DNA of 8,427 bases from Planctomycetaceae bacterium (GTDB lineage Bacteria; Planctomycetota; Planctomycetia; Pirellulales; Thermoguttaceae), in contig JAIRLW010000182.1 in the NCBI GenBank assembly GCA_031259095.1, positions 1-8,427 of the forward strand, given 5' to 3'. The notes under the pieces were generated by a model that did no database searches, was not told the DNA's origin, and saw only the letters and a program-made list of their open reading frames with translations. Shown in pieces: positions 1 through 5,298 of the stretch (its first letter is position 1; each line of letters starts with the position of its first letter). The position numbers were made by a program, and so were the translations under genes.

Positions 1-74
1 TTTATTTCCCAATGTTCTGGTATTTTTCCGATCCAGTCGATGCCGGAGTTTTTGTATTTTTTGTAGGAATCCAT
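1..74 (-). CDS. hsdS: Type I restriction-modification specificity subunit, N-terminal end only
   Basis: Reading the minus strand from the ATG at 74-72 gives 24 residues, MDSYKKYKNSGIDWIGKIPE followed by HWEI, and then leaves the window. This matches the opening that many HsdS proteins share (a 'YKDSGIEWIGEIPEHWE'-like stretch that begins the first target-recognition domain). HsdS reads the two half-sites of the target DNA and joins two HsdM and, for cleavage, HsdR subunits. The start is supported by AAGGA about 10 nt upstream and by an in-frame stop at 131-129; the ATG is the first in that frame. It follows hsdM on the same strand, as expected for an hsd operon, but about 690 bp away rather than overlapping. 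Only the first few percent of the gene is visible, so specificity and intactness cannot be judged. Confidence 0.82.
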   Translation of the reverse strand, partial: MDSYKKYKNSGIDWIGKIPEHWEI

Positions 75-203
75 TCCTTTATTTCCTTTTGTACAACTAC
101 TTCCTTGTAGCCGTGTAAATTTGTTATTTTAATTCAATTAAATTTTGTTGCTGGAGTTTGGTTTCGTATTGTTGTTGCGACACTGAACAATCAACAAATT
201 TTA

Positions 204-488
204 GTAATATATCAGCGGAATTTTTATTTTGTGATCACCTTCATGATATTTTTCCTACGCCCTGAAAGGGCAATATAAGCCAGCCCTACCCAACGGGTAG
301 GGTTCAAAGTACCCACACCATTTCGCCCTGAAAGGGCAACATAACTGTTCGATTCACAAGATATACTGCCCTTTCAGGGCGGTCTTATTAGGGATTCCAA
401 CCCGCCGCGTTGCGGCGGGTTGGCTTATGTTGCCCTTTCAGGGCGAATATTTTTTTAACCTCAAACAAATATTCCACTGATATATTAC
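204..488. mobile_element. MITE-like palindromic element, copy 1 (TAATATATCAG termini)
   Basis: A 285-bp element with terminal inverted repeats: GTAATATATCAGCGGAAT at 204-221 faces ATTCCACTGATATATTAC at 471-488, with one mismatch over 18 bp. The same termini recur at 4910-5147. The interior encodes no protein and is built from inverted REP-like modules. No clear target duplication is visible; AATTTT lies near both ends (197-202 and 490-495) but the surroundings are AT-rich. It sits between hsdM and hsdS. A miniature element moved by a transposase encoded elsewhere is the simplest reading; a REP/BIME cluster that happens to have conserved flanks is the alternative. Confidence 0.72.
258..445. 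repeat. Two inverted REP-like modules inside copy 1
   Basis: The 13-mer GCCCTGAAAGGGC occurs four times: forward at 259-271 and 325-337, reverse-complement at 368-380 and 432-444. Each same-orientation pair is spaced by about 65 bp and encloses a strong hairpin: CCCTACCC-AAC-GGGTAGGG at 284-302 and CCAACCCGCCGC-GTT-GCGGCGGGTTGG (12-bp perfect stem). The two modules are head to head, so the whole block is a large imperfect palindrome. Such paired, inverted, hairpin-forming units resemble bacterial REP/BIME sequences, which in other species are mobilised by Y1 (RAYT) transposases. No such transposase is in this window. Confidence 0.75.
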
Positions 489-762
489 GAATTTTTTTTA
501 TTCATTGTTTCTTGGATCAATATTCATAAATTAAAATAACCAAATATATCTTTACTTTTAATTTAGTTCTCCTCATTATTTTCAATAGGTCACCCCCTAA
601 TAATTCAATTTTTTATTGTCAATAAATTAGTTAGCGATGGGTTTACTCCATGTTTTATTGGTTCAAGTCTAACAACGCGGGGCAAACCTACGCCGTTAAC
701 TTTCGATGAATTCGGAATTATCAGAGATTCACAATAGTAAAATCCATCACAATCACTCAATG
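489..762. other. Non-coding stretch between the repeat element and hsdM
   Basis: No gene of normal size is visible. At 636-715 there is a GC-richer patch (around GCGATGGGTTTACTCCATG and AACAACGCGGGGCAAACC) with weak internal palindromes, which could be an old, decayed intergenic repeat. The only coding candidate is a 22-codon ORF with a strong ribosome-binding site at 517-585, listed separately. No clear terminator hairpin with a T run follows hsdM. Confidence 0.5.
517..585 (-). CDS. Possible 22-residue basic, hydrophobic peptide
   Basis: A TTG start at 585-583 is preceded, 4 nt away, by AGGGGGTGA (minus strand of 590-598), close to a perfect Shine-Dalgarno. It opens a reading frame MKIMRRTKLKVKIYLVILIY plus EY, ending in TGA. 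An in-frame ATG lies at codon 4. The peptide has a basic head and a hydrophobic tail, the general look of a small membrane peptide, but also of random AT-rich sequence. It lies between hsdM and the repeat element on the hsd strand, so it could also be the start of a gene cut off by insertion of that element. I do not recognise a family. The ribosome-binding site is the only positive evidence. Confidence 0.2.
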   Translation of the reverse strand: MKIMRRTKLKVKIYLVILIYEY

Positions 763-2562
763 TTATCCCAAAATCTTTTTAATCATTCCCTCCGTTTCTT
801 TTTCCAATTTTAAAATCTCTCGGCGGATAATGTCAAGAGAGCGAAGCGGTTTATATTTATAAAAATATTTTGTGAAATTGATTTCGTAACCAATTTTTGT
901 TTTTGTTTTATCAATCCATGCGTCGGGAACATGCGGTTTGACTTCACGTTCAAAATATTTGTGAATGTCTTCTTTGATCGGTACATTTTCATAATCCCGT
1001 AAATCAGCGTCGGCAACGGTATTTCCTTTTTTGTCCTTCATTATGTTACCGTTCTCGTCTCGTTTGGGACGTTCAATTGTAATACGTTGATAACCGAAAT
1101 CGTCATTATCAAAAATTTTACTGTACTCGCCATCTTCAAAATCGGCGTAAATTTCTGTAATGTATTGAATTGCTTTTTTGTGTAATTCTTTTCGTTTGTT
1201 GCCAAGACTACGGGGCGTCTTGGAATAGAACGGATTATCTTTTTCATCGAGTTCTGTACCGGTTGCGTTAATTAACTGAATTTTACCCTTTCGCTCTTTA
1301 TATTTTTGAGCAGTAACAATCCAAATATAAGTTGAAATTCCCGTGTTGTAGAAAAGTTGATCCGGTAAAGCAATAATTGTTTCAAGCATATCGTTTTCAA
1401 TAATCCATTTTCGTATATCGCTTGTTCCGCTTCCCGCTCCGCCGCTGAACAACGGAGAACCGTTGAAAACAACAGCGATTCGTCCGCCTGTTGAATTTGG
1501 CGTTTTGTCCCGTTTTAATTTTGAAATCATGTGTTGTAAAAACAGGAGTGAACCATCGCTGATCGGCGGCAATCCCGCACCAAAACGACCATTGTAACCG
1601 CACTTTTCCGACTCATCCTTGATAAATCGTTCAACCTTTCTCCATTCAACTCCAAACGGCGGATTACTAAGCATATAATCGAATCTTGCATCGCTCAAAC
1701 CATCTTGTGTGAAAGAATTACCAAATTTGACGTATGTTGTGTCCTGATTCTTAATGAGTAGTTCCGATTTACAGATTGCGTAGGATTCAGGATTGAGTTC
1801 TTGTCCGAAAACCTTAATTTCGCAACCATGATTCATCTCACGAATGTACTCTGCCGCTTCCGACAACATTCCGCCCGTACCGCACGCCGGATCATAAAGC
1901 GTGCAAATAACACCGCCTTTGGTCAATGTTTTTTTGTCTTTCGCGAAAAGAATATTAACCATCAGACGAATGACTTCACGCGGAGTAAAATGTTCACCGG
2001 CAGTTTCGTTGCTGTCTTCCGCAAATTTTCGAATCAATTCCTCAAATGCCAATCCCATGAGAATCGTATCCGCATCACGTAACAATGATACCGTTTCCTC
2101 TTTGGTAAATTTCTCTGTAATTTGAAAGAGCAGATTGTATTCATCAAGTTTTTTAATTTGTTCATCGAAACTGAAATAGTCGATGATTTCCTTGACATGA
2201 GAAGAAAAACCGCGCAAATAATTACGAAAATTTGCCGCAATATTCTGATGATCTTTTACCAGATCATTAAAAGTGAATTTACTCCGGTTATGAAATTGCA
2301 TTCCTTTTCCGGCGGCACGATTAAGAAGCGGTTCCAGAACTTCCGGTTTTTTGTCCTTATACTTTTGAAAAGCATCAACAACCTTTTGTTTGGTCGGTTC
2401 CAAAACAAAATCAAGCCGCCGAATAACCGTAAACGGCAAAATAATTTTACCGTAATCGGCTCGTTTGTAATTACCGCGTAACAGATCGGCATTTGCCCAG
2501 ATTAAACCGGCAATTTCCCTTGCTTTTTCGCGATCCTTCGCACTCCCGCGTGAATTGTTCAT
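763..2562 (-). CDS. hsdM: Type I restriction-modification system DNA methyltransferase (N6-adenine), HsdM
   Basis: This 599-residue protein is the modification subunit of a type I restriction system. It transfers a methyl group from S-adenosylmethionine to N6 of adenine within the site chosen by HsdS. An HsdM N-terminal helical domain (about residues 10-150) precedes the N6-methylase domain. GEHFTPREVIRLMV (189-202) is the family signature, DPACGTGGML (224-233) is the AdoMet-binding motif I, and NPPFG (300-304) is the catalytic motif IV. The C-terminus (KYKPLRSLDIIRREILKLEKE, around 569-589) is the helical tail seen in many HsdM proteins. It is somewhat longer than the 529 residues of EcoKI HsdM, and no break is visible. 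The ATG at 2562 has an AAAGAG about 7 nt upstream; AAGG abuts the ATG. hsdS follows downstream. hsdR is not in the window and may lie past position 1 or be absent. Confidence 0.95.
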   Translation of the reverse strand: MNNSRGSAKDREKAREIAGLIWANADLLRGNYKRADYGKIILPFTVIRRLDFVLEPTKQKVVDAFQKYKDKKPEVLEPLLNRAAGKGMQFHNRSKFTFNDLVKDHQNIAANFRNYLRGFSSHVKEIIDYFSFDEQIKKLDEYNLLFQITEKFTKEETVSLLRDADTILMGLAFEELIRKFAEDSNETAGEHFTPREVIRLMVNILFAKDKKTLTKGGVICTLYDPACGTGGMLSEAAEYIREMNHGCEIKVFGQELNPESYAICKSELLIKNQDTTYVKFGNSFTQDGLSDARFDYMLSNPPFGVEWRKVERFIKDESEKCGYNGRFGAGLPPISDGSLLFLQHMISKLKRDKTPNSTGGRIAVVFNGSPLFSGGAGSGTSDIRKWIIENDMLETIIALPDQLFYNTGISTYIWIVTAQKYKERKGKIQLINATGTELDEKDNPFYSKTPRSLGNKRKELHKKAIQYITEIYADFEDGEYSKIFDNDDFGYQRITIERPKRDENGNIMKDKKGNTVADADLRDYENVPIKEDIHKYFEREVKPHVPDAWIDKTKTKIGYEINFTKYFYKYKPLRSLDIIRREILKLEKETEGMIKKILG

Positions 2563-2573
2563 CCTTGAACTCT

Positions 2574-2597
2574 TTAAATATTAGCTTAAATATTAGC
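2574..2597. repeat. 12-bp perfect tandem repeat in the hsdM leader
   Basis: TTAAATATTAGC occurs twice in direct tandem (2574-2585 and 2586-2597), ending 11 bp before the hsdM start codon on the opposite strand. It lies between the predicted hsdM promoter and the start codon. It could be a regulator-binding site, an RNA-level element, or a simple slippage duplication. Confidence 0.85.
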
Positions 2598-2638
2598 ATG
2601 TTGTTAAAATAGGCAATGTTATTACCAACCTGCTCGTA

Positions 2639-2667
2639 AGGATACGTAATTCAAATTTTCCCGTCAA
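2639..2667 (-). promoter_or_regulatory. Predicted sigma-70-type promoter of hsdM
   Basis: On the minus strand TTGACG (2667-2662) and TATCCT (2644-2639) are separated by 17 bp. They match 5 of 6 and 4 of 6 consensus bases. Transcription would start near 2632, giving a leader of about 70 nt that includes the tandem 12-mer. This is a motif match only. Confidence 0.45.
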
Positions 2668-2694
2668 GATCAAAATTAAAGAATCTAAAACATC

Positions 2695-2722
2695 TTGAAC
2701 ACCAACTCTTTTTATTTATAAT
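2695..2722 (+). promoter_or_regulatory. Promoter-like site pointing away from hsdM
   Basis: TTGAAC, a 16-bp spacer and a perfect TATAAT lie on the plus strand. No convincing gene follows; the first candidate is a 20-codon ORF at 2814, and the transposase remnant begins near 3011. It may be the relic promoter of the insertion sequence or a chance match in AT-rich DNA. Confidence 0.3.
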
Positions 2723-2813
2723 GGTACAAACTTACTGTGATTGATGTATCATGAGTAATTTAAAGTTTGCGTTTTGAGAAAAGAAACCTTTAGTCATTTT
2801 TAGGAGCTTTACC

Positions 2814-2876
2814 ATGTTGTATCGATTAATTCATTTGTTTTTGCTCATAAACCTGAAGGAGGTTCTCGTATATTAA
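2814..2876 (+). CDS. Possible 20-residue hydrophobic peptide
   Basis: ATG at 2814 is preceded by AGGAG 7 nt upstream and opens MLYRLIHLFLLINLKEVLVY before TAA. It lies about 90 bp downstream of a promoter-like site. The sequence is leucine-rich and would be hydrophobic. It matches no family I know, and an ORF of this size with AGGAG is expected now and then by chance. A second good Shine-Dalgarno (AAGGAGG, 2856-2862) sits inside it but is not followed by a standard start codon at proper spacing, which hints at decayed coding sequence. Confidence 0.13.
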   Translation: MLYRLIHLFLLINLKEVLVY

Positions 2877-3010
2877 CCTGTTTGACACGTAGTTTTTCGA
2901 CGCTTTTGAGTAGTAACTGCACTTTCCTAAAAGTACGATAATAAATATGCTTAAATTTAAGGGTTTTATTATACCGCAGGCACTTTAAAAAATAGATATT
3001 TCCGGAATTT

Positions 3011-3509
3011 GACGGCTATTTTATACTGATGATCACGAGGTCAACTTATGAACGCCTATCACTTATCACAAGCCGAAACATGTTCCCGGAAAAGACGATT
3101 ACGGATTTTACGAATTCAGTGAACGCTCAATCGGTCTTACGATTGTTACAAAAGATATTGAAATTTTATCGTCAAAAAACAATTCATCTGTTTGTGAACA
3201 ACGCCGCTTATGACAAGTCAAGGTTGATGAAGGCTGGTTGAAGAAGCATAAGAATATCCGTTTGCATGTTTTACCGGCGTATCGCCCGAACTTAAATCCG
3301 ATCGAACGATTGCGGGGCTTTTTCAAGAAAACGATTTTATACAATAAGTCTATCGATTTTATACAATAAGTCTATCGAAAAGTTTTCCGATTTTCAAGAA
3401 TCATGCCGAATATTTTTTCGTTGTCAAAAAAAAATAGACGGAGAACTTGCGCACACTCATCACCGATAACTTTCATCTCGTCAAAAAAAACGATTTTCAA
3501 AAGGAATAG
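3011..3509 (+). pseudogene. Decayed IS630-family transposase (DDE, 3' half)
   Basis: Read across three frames, the strand spells the catalytic half of an IS630/Tc1-mariner-type transposase. Frame one (to about 3222) contains TDFTNSVNAQSVLRLLQKIL and IHLFVNNAAYDKSRL. A one-base loss near 3222 leads to a second frame with WLKKHKNIRLHVLPAYRPN and LNPIERLRGFFKKTILYN. A 22-bp tandem duplication (3333-3376) breaks that frame; beyond it runs EKFSDFQESCRIFF. An extra base near 3449 is needed to reach LRTLITDNFHLVKKNDFQKE and the natural stop TAG at 3507-3509. The second catalytic Asp is Asn here (VNNA instead of VDNA), the tryptophan in ERLW is Arg, while the catalytic Glu of NPIER remains. The N-terminal helix-turn-helix and first Asp are not recognisable. 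It cannot make an active enzyme. The left boundary is approximate. Confidence 0.88.
3333..3376 (+). repeat. 22-bp perfect tandem duplication inside the transposase remnant
   Basis: The 22-mer beginning GATTTTATACAATAAG and ending TCTATC occurs twice without mismatch (3333-3354, 3355-3376). Because 22 is not a multiple of three, it shifts the reading frame; removing one copy rejoins the transposase frames. Perfect identity suggests that the duplication is recent compared with the point decay around it. Confidence 0.93.
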
Positions 3510-3564
3510 GGGATAAACTGCTGCATAAAAATTCCCGTTTTTAGAAGTTCCCTCAATAGGGTTC

Positions 3565-3593
3565 TTGCAAGCGGCGGTATTCTCTACTATGAT
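3565..3593 (+). promoter_or_regulatory. Predicted sigma-70-type promoter of queF
   Basis: TTGCAA (3565-3570) and TATGAT (3588-3593) are separated by exactly 17 bp, matching 4 and 5 of 6 consensus bases. The start would fall near 3600, leaving a leader of about 48 nt before queF. I see no preQ1-riboswitch pattern in that leader. Confidence 0.45.
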
Positions 3594-3647
3594 GATTTTA
3601 GTCTGAATTTTAACATTCAACACAAACCTCAACCGTAAAAACCAATC

Positions 3648-3998
3648 ATGCTTGAAACATTTTCTAATTCGTATCCTCATCGGGATTATTTGATTGAGAT
3701 TGTCTGTCCTGAATTTACTTCCGTTTGTCCGAAGACGGGTCAGCCGGATTTTGGGACGTTAACTTTTCAATATATTCCAGATATTCTTTGTGTGGAGCTT
3801 AAGAGTTTGAAGTTGTATCTTCAACAGTTCCGCAATGAGGGAATTTTTTACGAGAATGTGACGAACCGGATTCTGGACGATCTGGCGACCTTGCTCCAAC
3901 CGCGTTGGATCAAACTCACCGCTGTCTTCACCCCGCGAGGAGGAATTTCGACTTCGGTTGCTGTTGAATGGAAAAAAACAGAAAAAGGAAATTGCTGA
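3648..3998 (+). CDS. queF: NADPH-dependent 7-cyano-7-deazaguanine reductase (QueF)
   Basis: QueF reduces the nitrile of preQ0 to the aminomethyl group of preQ1 using two NADPH, a cytosolic step of queuosine tRNA modification. The 116 residues match the short, single-module (B. subtilis-like) type. [18 protein letters not shown] (21-38) carries the nucleophile Cys27, which forms the thioimide with substrate, and the acid Asp34. The QueF signature E-x-K-S-x-x-x-K is at 50-57 (ELKSLKLY). [10 protein letters not shown] (61-70) includes the substrate-binding Glu69, and FTPRGGI (94-100) is conserved. It is shorter than the roughly 120-165 residues usual because the N-terminal lead is missing; a stop at 3636-3638 just upstream fixes the start at this ATG. 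No Shine-Dalgarno is visible. It stands alone, without queC, queD or queE, and converges with cheW. A repeat sequence begins at the stop codon. Confidence 0.94.
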   Translation: MLETFSNSYPHRDYLIEIVCPEFTSVCPKTGQPDFGTLTFQYIPDILCVELKSLKLYLQQFRNEGIFYENVTNRILDDLATLLQPRWIKLTAVFTPRGGISTSVAVEWKKTEKGNC

Positions 3999-4035
3999 TT
4001 GTTTCTCACTTTTTGGGGAGATCATTGTTTATGTC
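3997..4035 (+). repeat. Intergenic repeat box, copy 1
   Basis: From GATTGTTTCTCAC to TTGTTTATGTC this 39-bp stretch matches 7175-7212 with only a few differences. It starts within the last codon of queF (the TGA). In this copy a GGTAGGC-type hairpin follows 13 bp later. The function is unknown; it is probably part of a longer dispersed repeat. Confidence 0.6.
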
Positions 4036-4054
4036 TAAAAATCAAAAGGTAGGC

Positions 4055-4079
4055 GATGTTTCGCCGAAACATCCTTTTT
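4055..4079 (+). terminator. Terminator-like hairpin after queF
   Basis: GATGTTTC (4055-4062) pairs perfectly with GAAACATC (4066-4073) across a 3-nt loop, followed by C and five T residues. It lies 57 bp after the queF stop and fits an intrinsic terminator with a short T run. The same sequence is also a member of the GGTRGGC repeat family, so a repeat may be serving as the terminator. Confidence 0.55.
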
Positions 4080-4151
4080 CCCATTGGTCCCTATCGTCCC
4101 TCAAGTCCCTTTTTATAGGACATTAGGGACGAAAGGGACCAATGGGAAAAA
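4075..4151. repeat. 77-bp hairpin of GTCCCTNNN units between queF and cheW
   Basis: The arms 4075-4108 and 4118-4151 pair over 34 bp with three mismatches around a 9-nt loop; the outer 17 bp (TTTTTCCCATTGGTCCC) are perfect. Each arm is made of a 9-bp period, GTCCCTATC, GTCCCTCAA, GTCCCTTTT. T and A runs at the outer ends would let it terminate transcription from either side, which suits its place between two converging genes. A sister copy is at 6297-6360. Confidence 0.88.
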
Positions 4152-4201
4152 TAAAATGATATTTTTTAGAGATTCCCCATTGCCGTCCGAACACAGGGGC
4201 A

Positions 4202-4267
4202 CGTTGCCTACCGGCAACGCGACCTTTCGGCGAAAGGTTGCCCACCCAATGCGAAAGATTGTCCACC
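4202..4267 (-). repeat. Cluster of three GGTRGGC-type short repeats
   Basis: On the minus strand GGTGGACAATCTTTCGC (4267-4251), GGTGGGCAACCTTTCGCC (from 4246) and GGTAGGCAACG (4212-4202) are variants of one motif. Two form tight hairpins: ACCTTTC-GGC-GAAAGGT at 4222-4238 and CGTTGCC-TACC-GGCAACG at 4202-4219. They lie directly downstream of cheW, so they may also help to end or stabilise its transcript. Confidence 0.65.
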
Positions 4268-4291
4268 TTACTTGGCGTTACCGCTGATTTC

Positions 4292-4834
4292 TTAGAAACT
4301 AAGGGTTGCGGTTTCATTTTCGTGTAAGAGTCGTTGTCCTTCGAGGAGAATGATAACTTCTTCGCCAACTTTTCCCATTCCTTGAATATATCGTGCGCTG
4401 TCTGCACCGGCAGTTTTGGGTGGTGGTGAAATTTGATCGTTGTCGATATTTCGGACTTCGTTGACCGTATCGACGACCAACCCAACCTGCGAACCGCCAA
4501 TATTGACAACAATAATACAAGTTCGTTCATCGTAATTTCGCGGTTCCATATTGAAACGCAACCGCATATCCAACACCGGAATAACTTGCCCCCGAAGATT
4601 CACCACTCCTTTGACAAAAACCGGCATGTCAGGGACTTCCGTGATTTTTTGCATTCCGACAATCTCCGTAACATATCGGATTTCAATACCATAATCTTCT
4701 TTACCCAACCGAAAAGTGAGATACATATTTTTTAAAGTATCTTCGTTTTCGAGCGTCATTTGTTCGATAGATTCGTTCAATTTATTCAATTCGTCGGCGG
4801 AAACTTTGTTTTCTGGGGAAGGACCGGTGGACAT
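4292..4834 (-). CDS. cheW: Chemotaxis coupling protein CheW
   Basis: CheW is the cytoplasmic adaptor that links chemoreceptors to the kinase CheA in the signalling array. The 180-residue protein has a 35-residue acidic, probably flexible lead, then one CheW domain (about 36-172). The conserved core is GVVNLRGQVIPVLDMRLRF (76-94), including the Asn-Leu-Arg-Gly stretch in contact with receptor and CheA, followed by TCIIVV (105-110) and VGLVVDTVNEV (117-127). A single domain without kinase or receiver parts separates it from CheA and CheV. I chose the ATG at 4834 over an in-frame TTG at 4849 because GAGAGGTG lies 5 nt upstream of the ATG and would be inside the longer version. It stands alone, diverges from scpB across a repeat element, and converges with queF. 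Together with flgF it implies a motile, chemotactic cell. Confidence 0.95.
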   Translation of the reverse strand: MSTGPSPENKVSADELNKLNESIEQMTLENEDTLKNMYLTFRLGKEDYGIEIRYVTEIVGMQKITEVPDMPVFVKGVVNLRGQVIPVLDMRLRFNMEPRNYDERTCIIVVNIGGSQVGLVVDTVNEVRNIDNDQISPPPKTAGADSARYIQGMGKVGEEVIILLEGQRLLHENETATLSF

Positions 4835-4839
4835 GGAAA

Positions 4840-4847
4840 CACCTCTC
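4840..4847 (-). promoter_or_regulatory. Ribosome-binding site that fixes the cheW start
   Basis: The minus strand reads GAGAGGTG, 5 nt before the ATG at 4834. It is one of the few strong Shine-Dalgarno sequences in the window and argues against the upstream TTG. Confidence 0.75.
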
Positions 4848-4909
4848 AATTAGTTTTGTATTAGTGAAAATGTACGAAATATTTGACGCCGCTATAATTA
4901 TCAAAATTA

Positions 4910-5147
4910 TAATATATCAGTGGAATTTTCTTTTGGAGTCAATTGCAGTACGTTGAACGATTCTCAATGACCATTTTTTTATTTGTCCTGCAGGGACTAC
5001 ACTTTATTAACCATAGGCTTTAGCCTACGGTCATCGCCGATCAATCCTTAGGTCTGCAAGGACGACACTTACAAACTGTAGGCGTTTATTCATCAAGTGT
5101 CGTCCTTAGCGGGACTTAGGAAATAGGAAGTTCCCCTGATATATTAC
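4910..5147. mobile_element. MITE-like palindromic element, copy 2 (TAATATATCAG termini)
   Basis: TAATATATCAGTGGAA at 4910-4925 faces TTCCCCTGATATATTA at 5131-5146, the same termini as the element at 204-488. The 11-mer TCAAAATTATA flanks both ends (4901-4911 and 5148-5158), overlapping the left terminus by two bases; it looks like a target duplication of about 9 bp. The interior is not that of copy 1. It has GTCCTGCAGGGACTACACTT (4985-5004), GTCTGCAAGGACGACACTT (5052-5070) and an inverted relative AAGTGTCGTCCTTAGCGGGA (from 5095). Between the first two lies a 5-bp-stem hairpin TAGGC-TTTA-GCCTA (5014-5027). No protein is encoded. It occupies most of the spacer between the divergent cheW and scpB. 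Confidence 0.72.
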
Positions 5148-5211
5148 TCAAAATTATATTACAGTGATCAGCAAAAATCAAAAAAAGAACAACTTTTTTT
5201 AGTTTTTCCTA

Positions 5212-5241
5212 TCGACGTCAATGCGGGAAAATTGCTATAAT
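5212..5241 (+). promoter_or_regulatory. Predicted promoter of scpB
   Basis: A perfect TATAAT (5236-5241) follows TCGACG (5212-5217, 4 of 6 consensus bases) after 18 bp. Transcription would begin near 5248, about 50 nt before the scpB ATG. It lies outside the repeat element at 4910-5147. Confidence 0.42.
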
Positions 5242-5298
5242 TCTTCGTATTGCTTGTAAAGTGTATCTTTTTTTTCATTATTTTCCAGTCCGTGAACA

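Larger units (their letters stand above)
2563..3010. other. Gene-free stretch upstream of hsdM
   Basis: These 448 bases carry no recognisable gene on either strand. They hold the hsdM leader with its tandem 12-mer, two opposing promoter-like sites (2639-2667 on minus, 2695-2722 on plus) and one 20-codon ORF (2814-2876). A small hairpin AACCT-GAAGG-AGGTT lies near 2850-2864. The right part may be the unrecognisable 5' remainder of the IS630-type element that is visible from about 3011. Confidence 0.5.

Noticed and set aside
258..445. CRISPR array made of the GCCCTGAAAGGGC repeats
   Set aside because: There are four copies in two opposite orientations with hairpins between them and no regular spacers; the units are too short and no cas gene is present.
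1801..2481. Plus-strand reading frames opposite hsdM
   Set aside because: They lack ribosome-binding sites and known domains and run antisense to a fully conserved HsdM.
3029..3241. A stand-alone 70-residue gene beginning at ATG 3029
   Set aside because: The sequence is the middle of an IS630 transposase that continues in other frames, so it is pseudogene material.
204..3509. IS630 transposase as the mover of the TAATATATCAG elements
   Set aside because: IS630 elements duplicate TA, while copy 2 seems to have a 9-11 bp duplication, and no TAATATATCAG end borders the transposase remnant.
3594..3647. preQ1 riboswitch in the queF leader
   Set aside because: A short TGAAT/ATTCA palindrome is there, but the conserved loop and A-rich tail of preQ1 aptamers are not recognisable, and the position would be only in the last 45 nt.
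4835..4849. Longer CheW beginning at TTG 4849
   Set aside because: The extra five codons contain the strong Shine-Dalgarno of the ATG at 4834.
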